Assembly: GCA_029247845.1 (NCBI GenBank)
Contig: JAQWKM010000090.1
Location: forward strand, 1-37,755
Reading direction: 5' to 3'
From: Paracoccaceae bacterium
GTDB taxonomy: Bacteria; Pseudomonadota; Alphaproteobacteria; Rhodobacterales; Rhodobacteraceae
DNA length: 37,755 nt
The position numbers were made by a program, and so were the translations under genes. The notes under the pieces were generated by a model that made no database searches, was not told the origin of the DNA, and worked only from the letters and a program-made list of their open reading frames with translations. Positions 1-9,200 of the stretch are shown in pieces. Positions within the stretch are counted from its first letter, which is position 1, and each line of letters opens with the position of its first letter.

Positions 1-1
1 C

Positions 2-127
2 ATAGACTATGTAGATGGGCCGCATAATATGATCGAAATGATTGAGCATCTTTGCGTTCGCTATGACACGGAAAACGTCTGCAGAGCCTATTCAGGTTCC
101 ATCGCACATCAGGAATTTGGATCCTGA
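2..127 (+). CDS. 3' end of an unidentified gene (partial)
   Basis: An open frame runs in from the left edge for 41 codons (beginning IDYVDGPHNMIEMIEHLC) and stops at TGA 125-127. The composition (acidic, with spaced Cys and His residues) looks like real protein, but I do not recognise the family. It could be the end of an intact gene or part of a decayed one, since the next 350 bases hold a gene remnant. The upstream part lies outside the window, so the start cannot be judged. Confidence 0.4.
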   Translation: MDYVDGPHNMIEMIEHLCVRYDTENVCRAYSGSIAHQEFGS

Positions 128-251
128 GAGGATCGTCCTAAATTTTGTGTCTTTAAAACTTAATCGAGTGCGTCCAGATGAAATCTAAGCGATTAAGCAG
201 AACTTATATATATCTACTGAGTGAGCGGAATGAAAACTTATGTAAATTTCA

Positions 252-483
252 ACCATGGCGACAGGTGGAATTATCCTTTCAAGTTCAATTGTAGATGAAA
301 ATTGGGCCTTGATAAAAACTCTTTTGTCAAGCGTGCATGCCTCTACTGCAATCGATCTTGAAAGAAAGACGACTCGCGATTGAGTGGATATCAGGGACCG
401 TTAAATGGTTAGCCGAGGAAAGTGGTATTGATACACATTTGAACTCTACGGTCTAAGGCTTAGTTTTGACGCTCAAACATAGT
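252..483 (+). pseudogene. remnant of a ketopantoate-reductase-like (ApbA/PanE C-terminal domain) gene
   Basis: Translation gives pieces of the PanE/ApbA C-terminal helical domain. Frame A (about 255-383) reads MATGGIILSS...DENWALIKTLLSS...STAIDLERKTTRD and then stops. A one-base shift at about 381 continues as EWISGTVKWLAEESGIDTHLNSTV. This resembles the family pattern of a TE-D-W-I-SG stretch, a helix, then a G-I-x-x-P-x-N-x-T-V motif. A TAA at 454-456 sits where the family usually has Tyr, and the same frame continues as GLVLTLKH. The N-terminal NADP-binding half is absent. The frameshift, nonsense codon and truncation mark it as dead. The family call rests on pattern memory, not an alignment. 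Confidence 0.5.
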
Positions 484-894
484 CGTAGTCGATAATCTTA
501 AAAAAATCATATCAAAATATTCATAAAAAACTAAATTTCTTGTGCCTCTATCTTGCCGCGCCTCTTGCTACGACATAGCCTACCTTGGTACCGAAGGAAT
601 GTGCCTTTATCATTTGGCGCCAATAACGATAATTCCACTGCATAGATACTCCTGACAAGATAAGAGCCCTTCTGGAGCCTGACGCTAATTTTCACAGCAA
701 GCTGAGAAATAGTACTCTATATTCTTAAAGAGACAACTTATGACTAAAAAGGAGGATCATTCACCTATTATTATCGTGAAGTCTTCCGTTACGTTTAATT
801 AGCAGAAATCCAAACTGCCATTGAATAAAATATTTCTCTGTTCTTTAGTCTGTTCTGCCTGTTGGCGAATAATTCTCGCCCAAAAGGAGATCGC
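484..894. other. AT-rich stretch between the panE-like remnant and the MFS gene
   Basis: About 410 bases with no recognisable long gene. It holds one short minus-strand frame with a good ribosome binding site (548-643, listed separately). It also holds an isolated AAGGAGG at about 750-756 that has no ATG, GTG or TTG at useful spacing, and the leader of the MFS gene. The isolated Shine-Dalgarno-like site may be what remains of a lost gene. Confidence 0.5.
548..643 (-). CDS. candidate small protein of 31 residues
   Basis: On the minus strand an ATG at 643-641 follows an AGGAG (CTCCT at 649-653 on the plus strand) with a 5-base spacer, which is near ideal. The product is 31 residues (starting MQWNYRYWRQMIKAHSFG), basic and rich in Trp and Tyr, ending GAAR before a TAG. 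No family is recognised. The well-placed ribosome binding site and skewed composition argue for a real small gene or the start of a decayed one. At this length chance cannot be excluded. Confidence 0.25.
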   Translation of the reverse strand: MQWNYRYWRQMIKAHSFGTKVGYVVARGAAR

Positions 895-2076
895 TTGTCC
901 CGTTTTAACGCTTTCTTAGGAGCCTTTTTTACCCAATTTACGGTCATCGGGTTGATGTTCTCTTTTGGCGTCTTTTTTAATGAATTTGAAAAAGAATTCG
1001 GTTGGTCGCGGACATTGCTGTCGAGTTGTGCGGCAATCGCTTTCTTTATGATGGGCATTTTAGCACTCATAGCGGGTCGCGTAAGCGACCGATACGGTCC
1101 TCGTCTCGTCTTAAGCTTTACTGGTATTTTATATGGTATCGGCTTTGCTATGATTTCACAGGTCTCACAACCCTGGCATTTAATATTAATTTTTGCCACA
1201 TTCATCGGTTTGGGCATGGGCACACATGACGTCGTCACCCTCTCAACAATTGCCCGATGGTTTCCCAATGGCCAAGGTTTAATTACTGGTCTTGCAAAAG
1301 TGGGTACAGCTCTGGGCCAGATGATTTTGCCCCCACTTTCCGCTCTTTTGATCTTATATTATGATTGGCGCATAGCAGTTATTTGTCTGGGCATTCTGGC
1401 AGCGGCTCTTTTGGTTTTTTCAGCTTTGCTAATGACACATCCTGAAGAAAAGAAAGAAGAACTAGGCGTCCACGCCCAACCAGATCCAAGAGTGGGTAAT
1501 CCACGCCAAACTAGAGCTTTCAAACAGCTTTGTCTGATCCAGTTTTTATTTTTTCCAACATTAATGACAATCCCAACGCATATCGCAGTCCATGGGATTG
1601 ATTTAGGTATGACACCCGCAAAAGCTGCACTTTTTTTAACATCTATTGGCGGCGCAAGTATTGCAGGTCGATTAATAGTTGGTTTATTCTTAGATCATAT
1701 GGGCAGTAAGAAAGCCTATGTTGCCTGTTTCATTCCAATTATAATGAGTTTGTTTGCGCTCTTAAAAATCAACCAGTATGAATTCCTATTTGGAATTATG
1801 GCACTCTATGGGTTTGGGCATGGAGGATTGTTTGCTGTGGTTTCGCCAACTGTCGCAACTTATTTTGGCATGAAGGAACATGGCGCACTTTTTGGCACCA
1901 TACTATTTTTTGGAACTATTAGCGGTTCGATAGGCCCCATCTTTACCGGCTTTGTTTTTGACCACTTTGGAAGTTATGACATAGCTTTCTGGAGCCTGCT
2001 TGGACTGATGTTGACCGGATTAATCTTGGTTCTAACTTTACCATCAAAAGGCATTGACGTTGAGAAGGACCAATAA
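895..2076 (+). CDS. MFS transporter, monocarboxylate/oxalate-formate type
   Basis: Inner-membrane carrier of the major facilitator superfamily with about 12 hydrophobic segments. It has the loop 2-3 signature G-R-x-S-D-R-Y-G-P-R near residues 60-70, and a related GRLIVGLFLDHMG motif in the second half. A loop beginning HPEEKKEE lies between the two six-helix halves. The N-terminal FNAFLGAFFTQFTVIGLMFSFGVFF resembles monocarboxylate-carrier-like bacterial MFS proteins, so an organic anion is a reasonable substrate guess. The frame is open from a TTG at 862, but I place the start at TTG 895, six bases after AAGGAG (884-889); the 862 TTG has no such site. From TTG 895 the protein is 393 residues, normal for the family. 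It stands alone between a decayed remnant and an unrelated secreted protein. Confidence 0.85.
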   Translation: MSRFNAFLGAFFTQFTVIGLMFSFGVFFNEFEKEFGWSRTLLSSCAAIAFFMMGILALIAGRVSDRYGPRLVLSFTGILYGIGFAMISQVSQPWHLILIFATFIGLGMGTHDVVTLSTIARWFPNGQGLITGLAKVGTALGQMILPPLSALLILYYDWRIAVICLGILAAALLVFSALLMTHPEEKKEELGVHAQPDPRVGNPRQTRAFKQLCLIQFLFFPTLMTIPTHIAVHGIDLGMTPAKAALFLTSIGGASIAGRLIVGLFLDHMGSKKAYVACFIPIIMSLFALLKINQYEFLFGIMALYGFGHGGLFAVVSPTVATYFGMKEHGALFGTILFFGTISGSIGPIFTGFVFDHFGSYDIAFWSLLGLMLTGLILVLTLPSKGIDVEKDQ

Positions 2077-2100
2077 AATTTTCAATTGCTTACAAAAATA

Positions 2101-2127
2101 GGTTTATATTTTATCTAAACCCCTTTT
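2101..2127 (+). terminator. weak stem-loop after the MFS gene
   Basis: GGTTTA (2101-2106) can pair with TAAACC (2115-2120), closing an AT-rich 8-base loop, followed by CCTTTTAG. The stem has only 6 pairs and the T-run is short, so this is a modest candidate for a Rho-independent terminator lying 25 bases after the MFS stop. Confidence 0.25.
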
Positions 2128-2317
2128 AGTTAGCTAATAAGCACAATGTTTTAAAATAAGTCTGCTTAAGGACAGATCAGTCAACAAACTAGATAGTCCT
2201 TTTAGAAAGAAGAAAAAAAGAAGGCTCATTTCTATTTGTGAACTACAAAATTCATTTACATTTTGACAGTGTTAAGTCTGACAAAATGAGCTAGTATGTT
2301 AGGTAAAAGGGTTAGAA

Positions 2318-2701
2318 ATGAAGAATACTCAGGACCATTTCATGCGCATTATTCTCACCGCACTTTTGCTTATCTTTGCGACGCAAGCTTCGTCAGATTA
2401 TAACGACGGCGATAAGTTTCGATGTAAGTCTCAACTCGCAGTGAAGGTGTTTCAAAAACCCCATCAACTTAGTGAAATGAAACCTCAGGAGTTTACTTTA
2501 ACCATTGCTGCAACCTCGATTAAAATTTATTCTAAGGCTCATTTTTCGTCGACAAATATGAAAGTACACTACCTGGTCAACAGCTCCTTAGCAGCTTACA
2601 ACGAATACAGCAGCTTTAGCCTTGATCTAGGGAAATTCCACTATGCCGACGCCTATTCGTATGGCGCGGCTTTGATAACGGGAACCTGCGAAAAGCTGTG
2701 A
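2318..2701 (+). CDS. small secreted protein, function unknown
   Basis: A 127-residue protein. After a short N-region it has a hydrophobic signal core (MRIILTALLLIFATQA, residues 9-24) with likely cleavage after QAS or ASS, so it is probably periplasmic or secreted. The mature part has two Cys residues, one near the start (FRCKS) and one near the end (GTCEKL), which could form a disulphide closing a single beta-rich domain. ATG 2318 is preceded by AAAAGGG at about 7 bases; an internal ATG at 2342 would also give a good signal peptide. A TTGACA hexamer at 2263-2268 lies upstream, but I see no well-spaced -10 element. The signal peptide resembles that of the broken YceI gene at 4174, but the mature parts do not obviously match. 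No family recognised. Confidence 0.6.
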   Translation: MKNTQDHFMRIILTALLLIFATQASSDYNDGDKFRCKSQLAVKVFQKPHQLSEMKPQEFTLTIAATSIKIYSKAHFSSTNMKVHYLVNSSLAAYNEYSSFSLDLGKFHYADAYSYGAALITGTCEKL

Positions 2702-2935
2702 TCAAACTAAACTGCAAATGCCGCTTTAATACAAATAAACAATGCGCGTTATAAACGGCGTAATCTGGGCAAATAACGATAGTTACAGGATATATTTTTC
2801 CAACGTCTTTTTAGCGCAAAAAATTAAACCACTACTTCCATTAATTTGATTGAAGCTCTCCCCAACTAGGTTTAAGGCACGGAAAATGTTTGGTATATGC
2901 GATCGGCTTGAACGTCTCGTCACAATGGAGAAAAA

Positions 2936-4075
2936 ATGCAAACAGACAAATTTGGTTTCGGGACCCAGATCCGTAAGTCTCCCTTTTTTGATGCTACCAT
3001 TCGTTGGGGTGCAACAGAGTTTTCTGTCTATAATCATATGTATATTCCTCGCGACTTTGGATCTACAGAGCAAAACTTCTGGAACCTAATCAATGACGCT
3101 ATTTTGTGCGACGTGGCAGTTGAACGTCAGGTCGAAATTACTGGACCAGATGCCGCAACTTTCATGCAAATGTTAACACCGCGTGACCTTTCCAAGTTGT
3201 CCGTCGTTCAATGCAAATATATACTTGTCATAAATGCAGACGGCGGTATTTTGAATGACCCTGTGTTGCTACGTTTAGCCGAAAACCACTTTTGGATGTC
3301 GCTGGCGGACAGCGATATTTTACTATGGGCCCAAGGCGTTGCTGTTAACTCAGGACTAGACGTAAAAATCTGTGAACCAGATGTCTCACCTCTCCAATTG
3401 CAAGGTCCAAAATCAGGTGAGATCATGACAGCTTTGTTTGGTGAAAGAATTATGGAACTGCGGTATTACTGGCTTATCGAAATTGAGCTAGATGGTATAC
3501 CGCTCGTTGTATCAAGAACAGGTTGGTCCAGTGAACTTGGATATGAGATATATCTCAGAGACGGATCACTTGGCGACACTTTATGGGAAAAAATCATGGC
3601 GGCAGGAGAGCCCTTTGGTCTAAAACCTGGGCACACATCCTCCATAAGGCGTATCGAGGGTGGAATGCTATCCTATCATGCTGACGCAGATATAAATACG
3701 AACCCATACGAGCTTGGTTTGGATCGGCTTGTCAATCTTGATATCGAAGCCGAATTTATAGGTAAGGCTGCACTGTCGCATATCCGCGATAATGGTGTTA
3801 ACCGCAAACAGGTTGGACTGTTCATTGAAGGCGAACCGTTATCAGGTCCAAACACAACGTTCTGGCCATTAATTCAGCGCGGAAAAGTCGTTGGGAAAGT
3901 AACGTCAGCAATCTATTCACCTAGGCTGAAACAGAACATAGCTTTGGCTATGGTTTCTACCGGCTGTGCCAAACTGGGGACAAAACTGGAAGTCTCTATG
4001 TCATCTAAATCTGTGCAAGCAACTATTGTCCCGAAACCATTCTATGATCCCAAAAAGAAGATTGCTAGCATTTAA
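2936..4075 (+). CDS. DMSP-demethylase-like protein (GcvT/aminomethyltransferase family)
   Basis: A 379-residue cytoplasmic protein of the GcvT family, which transfers a methyl or methylene group to tetrahydrofolate. It follows the pattern of roseobacter DmdA (dimethylsulfoniopropionate demethylase). The N-terminal region has the VYNHM motif and a W-x-L-x-x-x...W/C-DVA-ERQV block, then GPDAATFMQ, the TPRDLSKL motif, the DGGILNDPV motif, WLSLAD-like WMSLADSDILLW, EPDVSPLQLQGP, RTGWSSELGYEIYL, and RRIEGGMLSYHAD in place of the usual RIE-x-G-L-LSY. The C-terminal barrel domain (IGKAALSHIRDNG onward) is complete. ATG 2936 follows GGAG (2928-2931) with a 4-base spacer. There are no coupled neighbours. 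It could instead be another GcvT-like demethylase acting on a related sulfonium or N-methyl compound, so the substrate is inferred, not shown. Confidence 0.7.
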   Translation: MQTDKFGFGTQIRKSPFFDATIRWGATEFSVYNHMYIPRDFGSTEQNFWNLINDAILCDVAVERQVEITGPDAATFMQMLTPRDLSKLSVVQCKYILVINADGGILNDPVLLRLAENHFWMSLADSDILLWAQGVAVNSGLDVKICEPDVSPLQLQGPKSGEIMTALFGERIMELRYYWLIEIELDGIPLVVSRTGWSSELGYEIYLRDGSLGDTLWEKIMAAGEPFGLKPGHTSSIRRIEGGMLSYHADADINTNPYELGLDRLVNLDIEAEFIGKAALSHIRDNGVNRKQVGLFIEGEPLSGPNTTFWPLIQRGKVVGKVTSAIYSPRLKQNIALAMVSTGCAKLGTKLEVSMSSKSVQATIVPKPFYDPKKKIASI

Positions 4076-4173
4076 GACAATATGCAAACTAGCTTTGTAC
4101 AGAGATTGATCCAAAATGTGATAACAAAAAGATTGCTCAAACTACTCCTTAAGAGCGATTGAGGATTAGAGGA

Positions 4174-4702
4174 ATGTTTGGCAAAAGAGCACTATTATTG
4201 ACGTTTTTAATTTTTGCTGCATCGCAAGCGCATAGCACGTCCGATTATGAAATACGTCCCAGAACACTGACAGGTTTAACTTATAAAATTACCAGTGTGC
4301 CTTTCCACGCGAAATTTTTTTATCTAACAAAGCAAATTTTTAATAAACTTCAAGCATTCGAAAAAATCTAAGCTCGCGCTTGAGTTTGATACAACAAAAA
4401 GCTCAGAAGGGTTTTATCTTGCAACACAAGCAATGCTTGGCAACACAGTTTTGGATTCACAAAACTATCCAACCATCAATTTCTTCGGCACTGATATTAG
4501 TTTAACAGACGGCCAATTTCTACTCGCCGGAATGGCAACAATTAAAGGCATCACAGATCGTATAGAAATTTCAGTTTATCTCAAAGAAGACATTAAAAAT
4601 ATCAGACAGCACCAAAAGAAATTTCATTTTTATTCAGTGCATCTTTCAGTAGAAAAAGATTTAAAGCAAATGGCTATTCAAACCTTTTTGAAGACACAAT
4701 AG
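4174..4702 (+). pseudogene. frameshifted YceI-family secreted protein
   Basis: The first frame starts at ATG 4174 (GAGGA about 8 bases upstream). It encodes a signal peptide (FGKRALLLTFLIFAASQAHS) and the beginning of a YceI lipocalin-like domain (DYEIRPRTLTGLTYKITS...), then stops at 4369-4371. The +1 frame continues from about 4345 as KHSKKSKLALEFDTTKSSEG, then LGNTVLDSQNYPTINFF, ISLTDGQFLLAGMATIKGIT, which is the hallmark YceI core (YP-x-I-x-F, a G-x-L-TI-x-GIT strand), and ends at 4702. The break lies near A-rich and T-rich runs, so either a real frameshift or a sequence error in a homopolymer is possible. YceI proteins are periplasmic beta-barrel carriers of isoprenoid or amphiphilic ligands. 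A cytochrome b561 partner, often adjacent, is not present. Confidence 0.65.
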
Positions 4703-4966
4703 AATTGCGTGACGAGGTTGTGTTGAAGTTAAAGAAGGACTGAGTCAATCGCTAGAATACCTGATTTTAGATGGATGTTCTCAATAGATTATAATGGCAA
4801 GGTCAATTCCATATTTAAAATATTTGCACTCAGGTAATGTTACCATCGGCTCAAACTTATTTATACCGATGAATAATAAACTATAGAAGTTAATTTTCTT
4901 TAAAAATCAAAAAAAAATATAACATGATACCAGCCAAACGCTTACTCAATTTTGGAAGTTCAGAAG

Positions 4967-6197
4967 ATGTTAAAAGACCAAGCTCTAAAATTATTTCGTC
5001 AGCTTAACAGAAAAAAGACTGCTCAAGTGATATCGCCATTAGCAGTATTTCCTCTCACTGCTTGTGGGGGTACAGGTTCGGATAAAGCTGATGACAGTAC
5101 CTCAACGGGTAGAAATCAAACATCCTCATCTGCTTCAACGAACAGTTTGTATTCTAGCGGTGATTTCGTCAACGTATCGATTGGTTCAAATACCCAATTA
5201 TTTGATAGAACCTTGGAGACGTACGGAATTAAGCTGGTAATAAGTGGCGATGTTGGATCCCAGAAAGCAGTTCCGAATGAGTGGGCATATAAAACTGCTC
5301 AAACAATTAAACTGATGCTCAATCCAGATGCAGAGGGCATAAACAAAGTTGCTCAGGAAAATGTGGTGCGCACGCTTAAGGGGGAGGACGGTACTTGGCA
5401 TGAGGGTATGCCCACTCTTCAACGGGTGATGAAAGGCGGAGGAGATGACTATGCTCCCCAATCCTTTAAAGGATTGGGGAGCATATGGTGGCGATATTGA
5501 TACCTTATTCAATACGCACATGGATAATGATATGGTTTGGTATCAAAATAGCAGTCACGGTGCAGTAACTACTGAAGGCGACATTGACATACAGGAATTA
5601 ATGGAACACTTAATGCATATAATTCATTTGTATGGTGTTCGCGGCGGCGTGGAAGGATCAACCGCAGCTTTAAAAGGAACAGAAGAAACCGATATTAATT
5701 ACGAAACAAGCGAACTCTGGCTGACTATGCAGGAAGCAATCGCAAACGGTGTTTATGATATAAGTGGATATGGAGATGCGCCTGCACATTTCGTAATCAC
5801 AAAAGAATATACTTATTTGCTCAATTTTAATATGTAGGAGTTTGGTTCTGAATTTTGGCCTGATGGCGGTTCCCTTGCCCCTGAATGGGCCGATAGCGCT
5901 CGGACAGTTGATGGTATTCAGGCCAATAATCCATTGGGCTACGCACTCTTCCAGAAGTATTTTGATCCAGTTCTTTCCAAACCCGACGCAGGGACTTTGC
6001 GAAATATGTTTCAAGATAACGACAGTGGGCTTTCTGGCTATGTACCCGACAGCGCTTCCTCATCATCGTATATAGTTCCGTCAAGTGGCTACCAAAACCA
6101 AGTAATAAGATCAGATAACGTCGAAGAAGTTTCCCAAAACGACGTTATGTTCACAGAGATGGGTATTATAGACGGTCCGTCGTCCATAATTATGTAG
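4967..6197 (+). pseudogene. broken lipoprotein gene of a marine conserved family
   Basis: ATG 4967, with GGAAG upstream, begins a lipoprotein-type N-terminus: basic helix, then FPLTACGG with a lipobox Cys and a Ser/Thr-rich linker. The conserved body starts at NEWAYKTAQTIKLMLNPDAEG and runs through LKGEDGTWHEGMPTLQRV. The frame is lost at about 5465, inside a perfect palindrome (5450-5485), and ends at 5500. The +1 frame resumes as LKDWGAYGGDIDTLF, NDMVWYQNSSHG, ELMEHLMHIIHLYGVRGG, ELWLTMQEAIANGVYDISGY, KEYTYLLNFNM. A TAG at 5835-5837 interrupts it, and the same frame continues EFGSEFWPDGGSLAPEW...NNPLGYALFQKYFDPVLSKPD to TAG 6195-6197. The TAG probably replaces a Trp codon (TGG). Function is unknown. 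Two independent lesions make it very likely dead. Confidence 0.7.
5450..5485. repeat. perfect 36-bp palindrome at the frameshift
   Basis: The arm TATGCTCCCCAATCCTTT (5450-5467) is followed immediately by its exact reverse complement (5468-5485), with no loop. It is too long to be chance. It sits exactly where the reading frame of the lipoprotein pseudogene shifts by one base. No T-run follows, so it is not a standard terminator. A template-switch event that made an imperfect inverted repeat perfect would explain both the palindrome and the frameshift. Confidence 0.9.
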
Positions 6198-6231
6198 CAA
6201 TGAGACCATTTAGAGCAATAGACTAAGCTCT

Positions 6232-9200
6232 CTATCCGGTATCTTCTATTAGTGATTGGCTGGCGTGTCGCGTAAATATTCTACGCTTTATTCGCTTTTT
6301 AAGGGCATCCACATTTGCTCCAAGCACCAATAATGCAGGCGTTGCTAGTAAAGTAAGTATGGTTGCAAAAGTTAACCCACCCGCAATTGTACTAGATAAA
6401 TCTGTCCACCACTGCGAAGACGGTGCTCCTGACAAAATACTTCTATTCCCGAACTGGATAGTCAACCCAAACACCATCGGCAACAGCCCCATAATAGTAG
6501 TTACAGCCGTCAGCAAGACAGGTCTGAACCGTGCGAGACCCGCATGAAATGCAGCATTCTTTGCCTCGTAGCCCTTTGCACGATACTCATTAAACGTATC
6601 GATCAAAACTATATTGTTATTCACGACAACGCCCGCCAATGCGATTATCCCCAAGCCTGACATAACAACGCCAAAAGGTCGATCCATCAGCCATAATCCT
6701 AAGATTACACCACCAGAAGACAAGATAATCGCCGACATTGTTACAAACGTTTGCCACACAGAATTAAATTGGATCATCAGCACTAGGATCATCAGGCACA
6801 TCGATAAAGAAAACGCCTGAGCAAAGAATGCGCTTGTTTCCTCAATATCTTCGCTTTCACCACCAAAAACAATAGAACTGGAAAGAGATATGTCCGGACT
6901 GTCCACTAAAGCGCCTTGAAGCGTTTCCAATTGTGTGGCCGGCAAAAGACCTTCTTCCACATCAGCATCGATAGAATAAAATCGCTTGCCATTCTTGCGC
7001 TCGATATCACCGCCCTTAGGCCGCGGCATCAATTTAGCAAAGACCGACATCGGTACATAATCGCCAGAAGCGGTCGGAATACGAAGATCTTCCAAATGAT
7101 CCAGATTACGTTGATAGCCTGGGAAACGCAATTTTATGTCCAATTCGTCATCGATATCATCAGGTCTATAGTCAGAGATACTTACACCTTCCGTGAGTAG
7201 CTTAATCATATTTCCAAGCGCATCTATCGATACTCCATGGCGGCTTGCTGCGTCACGGTCAAATTCTATGGTCCACTCGATACCCGGCAATGGGCGCGTA
7301 TCTTTGATATCTACAAATCCTCCGATTTCAGCCATTAAGCGAACAACATTGTCTGTAGTCATTGCAGCCTGTTCTAGATTATTGTCAAATATCTCAATAT
7401 GGATCGGCGCCCCACCACCTGGCCCGCCTTCTTCTGCCTGAATGTTAACTTTAATGCCCGTTACGCCTTCTAGCCTTCTGCGCATCTCATCCATTAAAAT
7501 GCTTGCTTTTTCTCGTTTTTGCCAGTCGTCAAATACAGTCCGTATGGACCCAATTGAGTCCCTGGGAGCCGAGTCATCAGATCCTAATTTTGCATATTTC
7601 GCAGAAACACCCTCCAAATCGAGCACTCGACTTTCTGCCTGACGCAAAAGATCGTCGCGTTCATCCGCTGCGAGATCACCCCGTGCCAACACTTGAATTG
7701 CAGCTTGTTCTGGTTCCACATCGGGGAAAAAGGTCACCCCTAACCCAGCCGAAAAATACCCACCGAAGGCCACAACCATAAAGCCCACGACAAACAATAC
7801 CACGAGCATGGGGTACCGAATAGCCCGCTTGAGAATCCAGCGGTAGGAACGCGGGGCTGAGTGCAGTGTTGCGCTACCGACCATCACCTTTTTACCAAAT
7901 ATACCTCCCAAGACGGGGATGAAAACTAACGCCATCAGCAAGGATGCAGAGAGGACACAGATCACAGTAATTGGTAAAAATTTCATAAAGCTGCCAACGA
8001 TGCCCGGCCAAAACAAGAGCGGCAAGAACACCATTAACGTCGTTACAGTTGATGCAATGATTGGCCAAGCCATACGCACCGCACCTTCGCGATATGCAGT
8101 CGCGCGATCCACCGACTGAGCAATCCTTCGGTCGGCATATTCAACAGTTACTATAACCCCATCTACAAGCATACCCGCGACAAGAATGAGCGAAAACAGC
8201 ACGACAATATTAAGCGTAATACCCATGTTGTAGAGAAAAGCTATCCCTATTAGAAAGCTGCCGGGGATAGCTAATGCAACGAGGGCGGCATTTTTTAAGC
8301 CAAGGCTTGCCACCACGACAATCATAACGATCAAAACGGCCGCAGTTACGTTATTGCCAAGATCACTGAGGGTTGATCGCACATTCTTAGATTTATCCAA
8401 AAGGTAATTTACTTTGACATCGCCAGACATCAACATAATTTCCGTATCGATAATCTTACGCGTCATCTCTGCAACTTCTATTAAATTGGCTCCAACGCGC
8501 TTCTTAATATCCAAAACCAAAGAGCTCTCACCGTTGACACGCGAACGGTTATCTGCATCGACAAACCCACGGCGGACTGTTGCAATATCATTGAAATGGA
8601 TAGTGGTCCCATCACCAATTTTTATCGGCAGATTCATTAGATCTTCGATAGTTTCAATAACACCAGGAACTTTGAGTGCAAGCCGCCCGGCGCCAGTGTC
8701 GATTGAGCCTGCTGTGACGAGTTGGTTGTTAGCAGCCACTAAGCCAATGACTAAAGCGGGATTAAGACCATAACTTTCCATCGCCCCAGCATCGATGAGA
8801 ACTTCGACCATCTCTTCGCGGTCCCCGCCAATCTCGACTTCCAGAACGCCGTCAACCGCTTCCAGTTTATCCTTTAAGTCTCGCGCTGCTAAAATTAGCA
8901 ACTTTTCTGTCACATTTCCATAAATAGCCGCTGTCAAGATTGGAAAAAGTGAAAGAGAAATCTCAGTAATCTTGGGATCATCCGCATTTGGAGGCAAATC
9001 TGATTTAGCGTCATCTACGGCTTTACGAACGTCTTCAAGAACCAAATCAATATCTTCACCAGCTAGAAATTCGAGCGTGACTGAAGCATATCCTTCGGTC
9101 GCAGCGCTGGTCATTTTATCTAGGCCAGCAACCGAGCGCAGTTGTTTTTCCAGCGGCTTAACTAAAAGCTTTTCCGCATCAGTGGGTGAGATGCCCGAAT

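Noticed and set aside
744-770. AAGGAGG as a start signal for a small gene
   Set aside because: No ATG, GTG or TTG lies at a useful distance, and the frame around it ends within 20 codons.
795-1268. Minus-strand frame of 157 codons opposite the MFS gene
   Set aside because: It is the reverse-strand shadow of the transporter, has Pro/Lys-rich random composition and no ribosome binding site.
7193-7642. Several Ser/Pro-rich plus-strand frames opposite the RND pump gene
   Set aside because: They are antisense shadows of a highly conserved coding sequence.
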